Positions 54,131-61,728 of a stretch of 64,000 bases of DNA are shown in pieces. This DNA comes from Acidithiobacillus acidisediminis (GTDB lineage Bacteria; Pseudomonadota; Gammaproteobacteria; Acidithiobacillales; Acidithiobacillaceae). The stretch is taken from contig NZ_JALQCS010000001.1 of NCBI RefSeq assembly GCF_023277115.1, positions 800,001-864,000 of the forward strand, read 5' to 3'. A model generated the notes under the pieces. It was not told where the DNA came from, did no database searches, and saw only the letters and a program-made list of their open reading frames with translations. Position numbers and translations under genes: made by a program. Position 1 is the first letter of the stretch. Every line of letters starts with the position of its first letter.

Positions 54131-54155
54131 ACCACTTTGCCCCACTTCTTCCCAC
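54131..54155 (-). promoter_or_regulatory. MraZ operator: three boxes at 10-bp spacing
   Basis: On the minus strand GTGGG, GTGGG and GTGGT occur with 5-base gaps (54151-54155, 54141-54145, 54131-54135), a 10-base period. This is the published style of the MraZ-binding region, repeats spaced one helix turn apart. They cover the expected transcription start, fitting repression of mraZ. Confidence 0.85.
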
Positions 54156-54161
54156 AACGGT

Positions 54162-54190
54162 AGATTATGGCGCCACCTTTTTTCTGTCAA
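54162..54190 (-). promoter_or_regulatory. Strong sigma-70 promoter of mraZ
   Basis: On the minus strand -35 TTGACA (54190-54185) and -10 TAATCT (54167-54162) with exactly 17 bases between them. This should drive the whole mraZ-ftsZ cluster. Confidence 0.85.
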
Positions 54191-54194
54191 GGTA

Positions 54195-54210
54195 AAATAT
54201 CTCGATATTT
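54195..54210. promoter_or_regulatory. Palindrome upstream of the mraZ promoter
   Basis: AAATATC, two bases, GATATTT, a perfect 7-bp inverted repeat just beyond the -35 box. It may bind an additional regulator. Nothing in the sequence tells which. Confidence 0.45.
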
Positions 54211-54330
54211 CGGTAGCTTAGGCTGTGCCGAGAGAGTTCTCGTGAGTTTTCTGAGAAAAAGCGTGCAAGCAGATAAATAACAAGGAATTTTTAGAGAGAC
54301 AGGAGCCGCATAGGGGCCTGGTGGGGGAAA

Positions 54331-54676
54331 GTGGAGTGAGCCGGTAAGCCGGGTTCTGTCGTGGACGACCATTCCTCTAGGCCACCCCTTACGGAGTGGC
54401 TCCAGCAACCTACCCGCGCACGCTGCGGGCCACAGCATGGTGCGCCTATTTGGTCTTGCTCCGGGCGGGGTTTACCCTGCCACTCCCGTTACCGGGAGCG
54501 CGGTGCGCTCTTACCGCACCTTTTCACCCTTACCGGCGTTTGCACGCTTGGGCGGTATGTTTTCTGTGGCACTTTCCGTAGGCTCACGCCTCCCGGCCGT
54601 TAGCCGGCGCCTTGCCCTGTGGAGCCCGGACTTTCCTCCCCGGATTGCTCCGCGGCGGTCGTCTGGCTCACTCCAG
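54331..54676 (-). ncRNA. rnpB: RNase P RNA, bacterial class A
   Basis: Read on the minus strand the RNA begins about GGAGTGAGCCAGACGACC and ends GGCTTACCGGCTCACTCC, which pair as helix P1. GGGGAGGAAAGTCCGGGCTCC is the CR-I core with the following CAGGGCAAGG, and GTGAGCCTACGGAAAGTGCCACAGAAA is the CR-IV/V core. It is the catalytic RNA that matures tRNA 5' ends. Open frames through it are spurious. Ends are approximate. Confidence 0.95.
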
Positions 54677-54681
54677 GGCGC

Positions 54682-54709
54682 ACTATACGCACTTTGCGTC
54701 CGCACACAA
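54682..54709 (-). promoter_or_regulatory. rnpB promoter
   Basis: On the minus strand -35 TTGTGT (54709-54704) and -10 TATAGT (54687-54682) with a 16-base spacer, five bases before the presumed RNA start. Confidence 0.6.
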
Positions 54710-54760
54710 CTCAATGCGCGCACTATACTAGGAGAGAAGCGAGATAGAGGAGGAAATACG

Positions 54761-55027
54761 ATGATCAATGATGGATTTCTCGATGAGGCGCGGGAGCTCC
54801 CTTCGGTTGCTCCGATGGAGCGTGTGGTGGCGTGGTCGGTATTTCGCAGCCGGGACGCGGCGCGACAGCTGCTCGAGCATGTGCATCTGGCGCCGGGCCA
54901 GGTCTTGGTCGGTGGCCATGGCAAAGATAGCGTCGCCGCCTATTGGTGGGTGGGGGTGCAGGTACAGAATCTGGAGGCCTGGGGCCATAGTGCGTCCGTG
55001 AATAAACACGGACGGATGGGGGACTAA
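54761..55027 (+). CDS. Hypothetical protein next to rnpB
   Basis: 88 residues starting MINDGFLDEARELPSVAPME after a strong GAGGAGG site. The middle contains LLEHVHLAPGQVLVGGHGKDSVAAYWWVG. No family is recognised. TATACT at 54724-54729 may be its -10 box. It is divergent from rnpB and convergent with the fadD-like gene. Confidence 0.6.
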   Translation: MINDGFLDEARELPSVAPMERVVAWSVFRSRDAARQLLEHVHLAPGQVLVGGHGKDSVAAYWWVGVQVQNLEAWGHSASVNKHGRMGD

Positions 55028-55051
55028 GACGGGGGGTTGTGCGGGCCGGGC

Positions 55052-56761
55052 CTAACAGCGCAGCTCGGCCAGTTCGCTGGCAAATTGTTCCGCCACCCTG
55101 CGCCTTTTTACTTTCAGGGTTGGCGTGAGGGTGCCGGTAGCCTCGCTCAGTGGGGCGGGAAGGATGGCAAAGCGCCGCACCTGTTCAAAGCTGGGGAGGC
55201 CAGCGAGGGCTTGATCCATGGCTTGGCGAAGTGCTCTTTCCAGGCTACGCTGCTCGGGATTTTCCCCCAGCAGCGACTGCACGATTTCTGGATTGGGGTA
55301 GAGCAGGGCGACAAGGTAGGGAAGATGATCGCCGAAGACCACCGCCTGAGCGATTAAAGGCTGGCTGCAGAGGCGCATCTCGATCTTTTGCGGGGCAATG
55401 TTTTCCCCCGCACTGTTGACGATCAGTTCCTTCTTGCGCTCCGTGATGTGCAGGTAGCCATCGGCATCGAGCTCGCCCATGTCACCGGTGTATAGCCAGC
55501 CATCGATCAGCGCCTCTCGTGTTGCCGCATCGTTGTTCCAGTAGCCGCGCATGATGGAGGGGCCGCGTACAAGGATTTCCCCGTCTTGCGCGATACGCAG
55601 TTCCAGATTGGGCAACGGCTTGCCGACGCTGCCTGGGTGGATGGCGCTGAGGGGATTGGCCGCGATGACCGGGCTCGCTTCGGTCATGCCATATCCTTCG
55701 AGAATGGGTAGGCCCAAGTGCAGAAAAAATTGTGCGATCTTGGGGTCGAGGGCAGCACCACCAGAAACAAAGTACTGCAATCGTCCACCGAGTTTCTTGC
55801 GCATTTGCGCACGCAGCACGCGGCGGCTGAGGGCCGACTGCCAGGCGGCGGGTTCCTTCCCTTCGATTCCGATTCCGCGGCGGAGAAATTTTCCCAACCA
55901 GTCATGGCGTTCCTGCAGCGCCCGTAGCGCTCTTTCCTGCAGCACCTGAAAGATGCGCGGTACGGCAATCAGAAGATCGGGATGGATGGCATGCAGGTCA
56001 CGCAGTACGGTGTCCGGGCGCTCGGCATAGGCAATTTCCAGCCCCAAGAGATAGCCGGCAAAGTGGCCCGTGGCACGCTCGAAGACGTGGCTGAGGGGCA
56101 GGACGGAGAGCAGGCGCTGTCCTGCGCGCAGCGGCACGAGGTTCAGGAATCCCTCGATATTGCTGAGAAAATTTCCGTGACTCAGCATCACGCCCTTGGG
56201 CCAGCCCGTGGTGCCCGAGGTGTAGACGATACTGGCGAGGTCCTGGCGTTGGATTTCGTTCTGCTCGGCGGCCAACGCCACGGTACTGTCGCTGCCCAGT
56301 TCTTCGAGGGACGCCCAGCTCTGCAGATCACCCTCCGGGTATTGCAGAAACAGGTGCTCTCGATCTACGCCCCAGGATTGGGGATCCAAGCGATGGTACA
56401 TTTCGAGGTTTTGCAGCAGTACCAAGCTGGGGCTGCAGTCCCCCAGCACGTAGTGGATCTCGCGTGCGCCAAAGCTACTATAGAGGGGTACCGTAATGGC
56501 GCCGATGCTGAGAATGGCAAAGTCGAAACAGGCCCAGTCCACCGAGTTGGAAGCCATGAGCAAGACGCGGTCACCGCGGCGAATGCCCAGGCGCAGCATG
56601 GCACGGGCACGCCGACGCACCCTGTCGGCAAAATCTGTGGCGCGTAGGGGCAGAAACTTCTCCCCCGCCCGCGTCCAGGCAATGGGTCCGTCTGGGTTGC
56701 GCTGGCAGCGGGCGAAGAGACCGGCGGGCAGGCTCGCCAGACCGGCTACCGAAAGCCCCAT
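55052..56761 (-). CDS. fadD: Long-chain acyl-CoA synthetase (AMP-forming)
   Basis: 569 residues of the ANL adenylating superfamily. IVYTSGTTGWPKGVMLSHGN is the ATP/AMP motif, GYGMTEASPVI the acceptor motif and YTGDMGELDADGYLHITERKKELIVNSAGENIAP the mobile C-domain hinge. It activates fatty acids to acyl-CoA. FadD is a likely name, but a narrower specificity is possible. The ATG overlaps the sspA stop by one base. Confidence 0.88.
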   Translation of the reverse strand: MGLSVAGLASLPAGLFARCQRNPDGPIAWTRAGEKFLPLRATDFADRVRRRARAMLRLGIRRGDRVLLMASNSVDWACFDFAILSIGAITVPLYSSFGAREIHYVLGDCSPSLVLLQNLEMYHRLDPQSWGVDREHLFLQYPEGDLQSWASLEELGSDSTVALAAEQNEIQRQDLASIVYTSGTTGWPKGVMLSHGNFLSNIEGFLNLVPLRAGQRLLSVLPLSHVFERATGHFAGYLLGLEIAYAERPDTVLRDLHAIHPDLLIAVPRIFQVLQERALRALQERHDWLGKFLRRGIGIEGKEPAAWQSALSRRVLRAQMRKKLGGRLQYFVSGGAALDPKIAQFFLHLGLPILEGYGMTEASPVIAANPLSAIHPGSVGKPLPNLELRIAQDGEILVRGPSIMRGYWNNDAATREALIDGWLYTGDMGELDADGYLHITERKKELIVNSAGENIAPQKIEMRLCSQPLIAQAVVFGDHLPYLVALLYPNPEIVQSLLGENPEQRSLERALRQAMDQALAGLPSFEQVRRFAILPAPLSEATGTLTPTLKVKRRRVAEQFASELAELRC

Positions 56762-57381
56762 CAGCGCAGAGCTTTTTCGGCCGGGGTCAGACTGCGTTGG
56801 AAGCTCTCCAGGGCGAAGACCTGCGTCATGTAATCCTGGGTCGCCTTTGCCCCTTTCGGGATCTCGATGCCCAGGCTGGGCAGGCGCCAGAGGAGCGGTG
56901 CCAGAGCGCAGTCGGCAATGGAAAGTTCATCGCCGAACAGATATCGTTGCTGACTGAACAGGGTGCTGAGTTGCGCCAGGGAACGACGCAGGGAGTCCTT
57001 CGCCTGCTGCTGCTCTTCGGCGCTGTGACCGGGGCGGAAGAGCGGGTTAAACCAGTCGCGATCCATCTGGGTCAAGCCCACCCGCACGCGGGCGCGGGAG
57101 ATGGGATCAACGGGAATGAGGGGGGGGTGGGGGAAGCGTTCGTCGAGGTATTCGATGATCAGAAAGGACTCCATTACTGAGAGGTCACGATCTACCAGGG
57201 TGGGGACCTCGCCATAGGGATTCAATTCCAGCAGGTCGTCGGGCTTGTCGGCGAAATCAACGTCGACGACCTGGTATTCCATGGCCTTTTCTTCCAGCAC
57301 GAAACGCACGCGGTGCGCAAAGACGCAATCTTGCGCAGAATAGAGGGTCATCAGGGTCTTTTTGTTGCTCGGTGTTGCCAT
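56761..57381 (-). CDS. sspA: Stringent starvation protein A-like glutathione S-transferase fold protein
   Basis: 206 residues. N-terminal thioredoxin-like domain with LYSAQDCVFAHRVRFVLEEK, NPYGEVPTLVDRDLSVMESFLIIEYLDE, then a helical C-domain with YLFGDELSIADCALAPLLWRL. This is the SspA pattern, an RNA-polymerase-associated GST-fold protein without clear catalytic cysteine use. The ATG at 57381 is chosen; the longer frame runs into the promoter region. Co-transcribed with the fadD-like gene. Confidence 0.88.
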   Translation of the reverse strand: MATPSNKKTLMTLYSAQDCVFAHRVRFVLEEKAMEYQVVDVDFADKPDDLLELNPYGEVPTLVDRDLSVMESFLIIEYLDERFPHPPLIPVDPISRARVRVGLTQMDRDWFNPLFRPGHSAEEQQQAKDSLRRSLAQLSTLFSQQRYLFGDELSIADCALAPLLWRLPSLGIEIPKGAKATQDYMTQVFALESFQRSLTPAEKALR

Positions 57382-57524
57382 ACAAAGGATCCTCGGGAAC
57401 AGTAAAGTGGGGTGGAGTCGCCGCAATGATTCAGTAAACCGCAAGTGTATCAGAACTTGTGCGGGAATGGGCGGGGTCGGCAAGGCGAGCTTGGGGAGCG
57501 TGGAAATTGGGTGACCAGACGGCC

Positions 57525-60179
57525 ATGATGGCGGCCCCCTATCGATTCGACAGCAGCGTATTGCTCGATGCCCTGGATAGCCGACTGGAGGGGCTGACTG
57601 CGGAGGAAGCGGCAGTACGCTTGCAGCGATGGGGCGCCAATCGCTTGCCCACGCCGCCGCGACCCAGCTGGTTGGGCCAATTTTTGCGGCAGTTTCGTGA
57701 CCCTTTGATTTATGTCTTGCTGGCGGCCTTTCTGGTGACGTTGCTCCTTGGGCACTTGCTCGACGGCACGGTGATCTTTGCCGTGCTGTTCCTCAATGCC
57801 CTCATTGGCGCCCTGCAGGAAGGGAAGGCAGAAAATGCCTTGGCGGCAATCCGCAAGATTCTGCGCTTGCAAGCCACGGTGCGCCGCGATGGGGTGTGGC
57901 AGACCGTCGATGCGGAAGAACTGGTGCCGGGAGATATCCTGCGCCTGCGTTCGGGGGATCGCGTTCCTGCCGATCTGCGCATCCTCACGGCCCTGGGGTT
58001 GCGGGCCGACGAGTCCCTGCTCAGTGGCGAATCCCTGCCGAGCGATAAATCTCCCGCGATCATCGCCGGGGATGTCCCCCTCGCCGATCGTCACAATTTG
58101 TTGTATGCCGGTTCCTACCTGCAGGCAGGGCGGGCCGAGGCACTGGTTATTGCCACCGGCAGCGCCACGGAGATCGGCAGGATTCAGGGATTGTTACAGG
58201 GGGTGCCAAGCATCCAGACGCCGCTGACGCGGCAGATGCAACGCTTCAGCAAGGCTCTGGCGCTGCTGGTTCTGATTCTTTCGCTATGGATGGTGGGGTT
58301 TGGTCTAGCGCGCCAATCTCTGCCGCCATTCGAGCTGTTTCTGGCGGTCATCAGCTTCGCTGTTGCCATCATTCCAGAAGGGTTGCCAGCGATCCTCACG
58401 ATCACCCTCGCCATCGGCGTCGAGCGCATGGCGCGCCGCCGTGTCATCACCCGCCGCTTGAATGCCATCGAAACCCTGGGTTCGGTGTCCGTCATCTGTA
58501 CCGACAAGACCGGTACCCTGACCCGCAATGAGATGTTCGCCCGTGGTCTTCGTACCCTCGCTGCCTTTTATGAAGCGACCGGCGAGGGCTATGCACCGGT
58601 CGGGACTCTGGCTGGCGCGGAGGGCGAGGATGTCGCTCGCTATGCCGCCTTGGAGGTGCTGAGCCTAGCCAACGACAGCAGTTTACAGGAGCTGGATGGG
58701 GTCTGGCGCGTCGTGGGGGAACCCACCGAGGGCGCCTTGCGTGCCCTGGGCGCCAAGGCCGGATTTCCCGAACAGGGCTACCGGCGGCTGGGGGCTATCC
58801 CTTTCGAGTCCAGCCATAAGTTTATGGCCGTCCTGGTGCAATGCCCCCATGGGGAGCGCCGTGTCCTGCTCAAAGGGGCCCCGGATCGCGTGCTCGAACG
58901 CTGTTCACGGGTACTGCAGGCGGATGGCACAGAGCAAGCCATCGACCCCGTCTTTTGGCAAGGGCAGATGCAGCAAATGGGCAGCGCCGGATTGCGGGTG
59001 CTGGCCCTGGCGCACAGGGCAGCCTCTACTCAGGAACATCTGCGTCTCGAGGATTTGGGACAGGGGTTCACCCTGTTGGCATTGGTTGGGATGGTCGATC
59101 CGCCCCGCCCCGAGGCCATTAGCGCGATTGCCGAGTGCCGGCGCGCCGGCATTCAGGTGAAGATGATCACCGGCGATCATGCCGCTACGGCGCTGGCGAT
59201 TGGGCAGGAAATGGGGCTCTTTGCTGGGCAGGTGCCACAGGTACTGACGGGGAAAGAGATTGACCGCATTGCACCCGCCGACCTAGCGGCGGCGGTGCTG
59301 GCCACCCAGGTTTTTGCGCGTACCAGTCCAGAACACAAATTGCGCCTGGTCGAGGCCTTGCAGGCGCAAGGAGAGGTGGTAGCGATGACGGGCGACGGAG
59401 TCAACGATGCCCCTGCCCTCAAGCGCGCCGATGTCGGCATTGCCATGGGGGTGAAGGGAAGTGAGGCGGCCAAGGAGGCGGCGGATATCGTGCTGGCCGA
59501 TGACAATTTTGCCAGCATCGCGAGCGCCGTGGCGGAAGGTCGTGCGATTTACGACAACCTGCGCAAGGCGATCCTGTTCATTCTGCCCACCAATGGTGCC
59601 CAGGGCCTGGTCATGCTCCTTGTCGTCGTTGCTGGTCTACAGTTGCCACTCCTGCCGCTGCAGATCCTTTGGGTCAATCTGCTGATTGCCGTTACTTTGG
59701 CCCTGAGTCTCGCTTTTGAACCAGCGGAAGCTGGCATCATGGAACGCCCGCCGCGCAATCCCCAGGTGACTCTTCTCGATCGGCGCTTTTTTCTCCGTGT
59801 CATTCTCGTTTCCTTGAGCATTGCTGGTGCCAGTATGGCCACCTTCTATGAGGAAATCGCCCTGAGCTTGGGCACGGAGACGGCGCGCAGCATGGCGGTC
59901 ACCACCCTCGTTCTGTGCCAAGCTTTTTACCTGTTCAATGTTCGTCACCTGCGCAGTGGAGTTTCGGCGTGGCGCAGTCTGTTTCGTAATTCGGTCAGCT
60001 GGCTTGCCTTGCTGGTACTTCTGTTGCTGCAGCTCGGCTTCCTGTATTTACCGGTTTTGCAGCAGATCTTTCATAGCCACTCCCTGTCGCTCAGGCATTG
60101 GGGCATTGCTGTTCTGATTGCCGGCGGCGTCTTTCTGCTCATGGAGCTGGAGCAGTATTTCCTGGATAGGAGCGGCTAA
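57525..60179 (+). CDS. P-type cation-transporting ATPase (P2-like, ion uncertain)
   Basis: About 884 residues. Actuator domain with DESLLSGESLPSDKSP, TM4 with AIIPEGLPAIL, phosphorylation Asp327 in ICTDKTGTLTRNEM (counted from the ATG at 57525), and hinge MTGDGVNDAPALKRADVGIAMG. It resembles Ca-pump type P2 ATPases, but TM5 reads TNGAQG and TM6 NLLIAVTL, so the carboxylates that hold calcium in SERCA are missing. The ion is therefore open. No strong ribosome site supports a particular start; a longer GTG frame opens at 57459. Confidence 0.8.
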   Translation: MMAAPYRFDSSVLLDALDSRLEGLTAEEAAVRLQRWGANRLPTPPRPSWLGQFLRQFRDPLIYVLLAAFLVTLLLGHLLDGTVIFAVLFLNALIGALQEGKAENALAAIRKILRLQATVRRDGVWQTVDAEELVPGDILRLRSGDRVPADLRILTALGLRADESLLSGESLPSDKSPAIIAGDVPLADRHNLLYAGSYLQAGRAEALVIATGSATEIGRIQGLLQGVPSIQTPLTRQMQRFSKALALLVLILSLWMVGFGLARQSLPPFELFLAVISFAVAIIPEGLPAILTITLAIGVERMARRRVITRRLNAIETLGSVSVICTDKTGTLTRNEMFARGLRTLAAFYEATGEGYAPVGTLAGAEGEDVARYAALEVLSLANDSSLQELDGVWRVVGEPTEGALRALGAKAGFPEQGYRRLGAIPFESSHKFMAVLVQCPHGERRVLLKGAPDRVLERCSRVLQADGTEQAIDPVFWQGQMQQMGSAGLRVLALAHRAASTQEHLRLEDLGQGFTLLALVGMVDPPRPEAISAIAECRRAGIQVKMITGDHAATALAIGQEMGLFAGQVPQVLTGKEIDRIAPADLAAAVLATQVFARTSPEHKLRLVEALQAQGEVVAMTGDGVNDAPALKRADVGIAMGVKGSEAAKEAADIVLADDNFASIASAVAEGRAIYDNLRKAILFILPTNGAQGLVMLLVVVAGLQLPLLPLQILWVNLLIAVTLALSLAFEPAEAGIMERPPRNPQVTLLDRRFFLRVILVSLSIAGASMATFYEEIALSLGTETARSMAVTTLVLCQAFYLFNVRHLRSGVSAWRSLFRNSVSWLALLVLLLLQLGFLYLPVLQQIFHSHSLSLRHWGIAVLIAGGVFLLMELEQYFLDRSG

Positions 60180-60202
60180 TCATGAATGATTGTCAAAATG
60201 GA

Positions 60203-60231
60203 TTGCCCAGGCGCAGAGAGTAGCGTTACAC
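60203..60231 (+). promoter_or_regulatory. Possible promoter of lpxC
   Basis: TTGCCC (60203-60208) and TTACAC (60226-60231) separated by 17 bases lie in the 149-base gap before lpxC. The hexamers are weak matches. Confidence 0.4.
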
Positions 60232-60328
60232 TGGCGCGACAGAGAAAAGTTGTATCTTCGCAACACTCGTTGTATGGTTGGCCGTGGAGAAAGATGGGAG
60301 GGCGATCCGGGTGATCGCGGATACGGTA

Positions 60329-61246
60329 ATGATTCAACAGCGCACGCTAAAAAACATGATTTGGGGCACCGGCATTGGCTTGCACAGCGGCAAAAAGGTG
60401 TACCTTGGATTGCGTCCGGCGCCAGTGAATACCGGGATCGTCTTCCATCGCAGCGACCTGCTGGGAAACGCCTACATCAAGGCTGACCCGCTGCACGTGG
60501 TGGATACCCGGCTGTCCACCAACATTGGCGCAGGCGACCTGCGGGTGGGCACCATCGAACACCTGATGTCCGCCTTTGCCGGATTGGGGATCGATAATGT
60601 CTACGTCGATCTGGATGGGGCTGAAGTGCCGATCATGGACGGCAGTGCGGCCCCCTTCGTCTTTCTCATCCAGTGTGCTGGGGTGGAAGAACAAAACGCC
60701 CCCAAACGCTTCATTCGCATTACCAAGACCCTGGAAGCACGCGATGGTGATCGCTGGGTGCGCCTGGAGCCCTTCGATGGCTTCAAGGTGAGTTTTACCA
60801 TCGATTTCGACCATCCCGTGGTCCGCAATGGCGGCCAGGAAGTCAGCGTCGATTTCGCGCAAACCTCTTATCTGAAGGAAGTTTCTCGGGCGCGCACCTT
60901 TGGCTTCATGCGTGAGGTCGAGACCCTGCGCCGCATGGGCCTGGCCCTGGGAGGCAACCTGGACAATGCCATCGTGGTGGATGAGTATCGCGTCCTCAAT
61001 GAAGACGGCCTGCGCTATGCCAACGAATTCGTGCGCCACAAGGTGCTCGACTCAATTGGTGATCTGTACCTGCTCGGCCACCCCTTGCTCGGCCATTTCT
61101 CGGGACACAAGGCCGGCCATGCCCTGAACAATCAATTGCTGCGTTTATTGCTGCAGCGGGAAGATGCCTGGGAATACATTGACTACGCTTCGCCGGAGCG
61201 CACCCCCTTCTCCTTCGTGGATTCCTTGTCGGCAGTACCGGCCTGA
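60329..61246 (+). CDS. lpxC: UDP-3-O-acyl-N-acetylglucosamine deacetylase
   Basis: 305 residues from the ATG at 60329, the exact usual length. Commits UDP-GlcNAc-acyl to lipid A synthesis. MIQQRTLKN opens the protein, [18 protein letters not shown] holds a zinc histidine, [20 protein letters not shown] the other zinc ligands, and [14 protein letters not shown] follows. A GTG at 60311 has the better ribosome site (GGGAGGG) and would add 6 residues. The 3' end overlaps the opposite DUF721 gene by 64 bases. Confidence 0.96.
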   Translation: MIQQRTLKNMIWGTGIGLHSGKKVYLGLRPAPVNTGIVFHRSDLLGNAYIKADPLHVVDTRLSTNIGAGDLRVGTIEHLMSAFAGLGIDNVYVDLDGAEVPIMDGSAAPFVFLIQCAGVEEQNAPKRFIRITKTLEARDGDRWVRLEPFDGFKVSFTIDFDHPVVRNGGQEVSVDFAQTSYLKEVSRARTFGFMREVETLRRMGLALGGNLDNAIVVDEYRVLNEDGLRYANEFVRHKVLDSIGDLYLLGHPLLGHFSGHKAGHALNNQLLRLLLQREDAWEYIDYASPERTPFSFVDSLSAVPA

Positions 61247-61728
61247 TCGAGGGTTTCCACCAGACGCAGCAAGGCAGTTCCGAGCGCACCCTCGCTCGTA
61301 GCCGCCAGTTGCCGTAAGGCCAGCGGGGCTGGCCCCTCCACCCTGGTCGGCATAGGTTGTGGAGGAAGCTTGGCTTGCTTGGTCCAGGGCCGCACCGTCG
61401 CCTCGATCCGCTCCACCGGCTCTTCCGGAAAGCGGGCGCTCCAGCGCTGGCAGACCCGGCGTTGATTGCGGCGCAGCCACGCCAGCCAGACGCCGCTTTC
61501 CACCAACACCTGCAGCACGCCACCACGCCAGTCGATCAGCCAAGTGCGTTCCTGGGCTTCCAGGCTGAGCAGGGCGTTCCAATCCTGTTGTCGCTGCTGC
61601 AAGTCTTGTCCATGGCGAAACAGTGCTGCCAGGGCCGGGCCTACTTGATCGCGGGCGCGCCGTTTCGCCCGCGTCGGCTTCGTGCTACCCTCGGGCATAT
61701 TTTTTTGACTTAGAGTTTTGGCATTCAT
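61183..61728 (-). CDS. DUF721/DciA-like protein
   Basis: 181 residues. The section [37 protein letters not shown] matches DUF721 proteins; the DciA form loads the DnaB helicase in bacteria lacking DnaC. The body is rich in basic residues. It lies antisense between lpxC and secA, a position known for DUF721 genes near secA. The start is uncertain: ATG at 61728 is used, and 61743 or 61698 are possible. It overlaps the lpxC end by 64 bases and its start touches the secA ATG by 2 bases. Confidence 0.7.
   Translation of the reverse strand: MNAKTLSQKNMPEGSTKPTRAKRRARDQVGPALAALFRHGQDLQQRQQDWNALLSLEAQERTWLIDWRGGVLQVLVESGVWLAWLRRNQRRVCQRWSARFPEEPVERIEATVRPWTKQAKLPPQPMPTRVEGPAPLALRQLAATSEGALGTALLRLVETLDQAGTADKESTKEKGVRSGEA

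Noticed and set aside
54361-55009. Open frames across 54361-54924 on both strands
   Set aside because: They cover the RNase P RNA gene, whose paired ends and conserved cores explain the sequence better.
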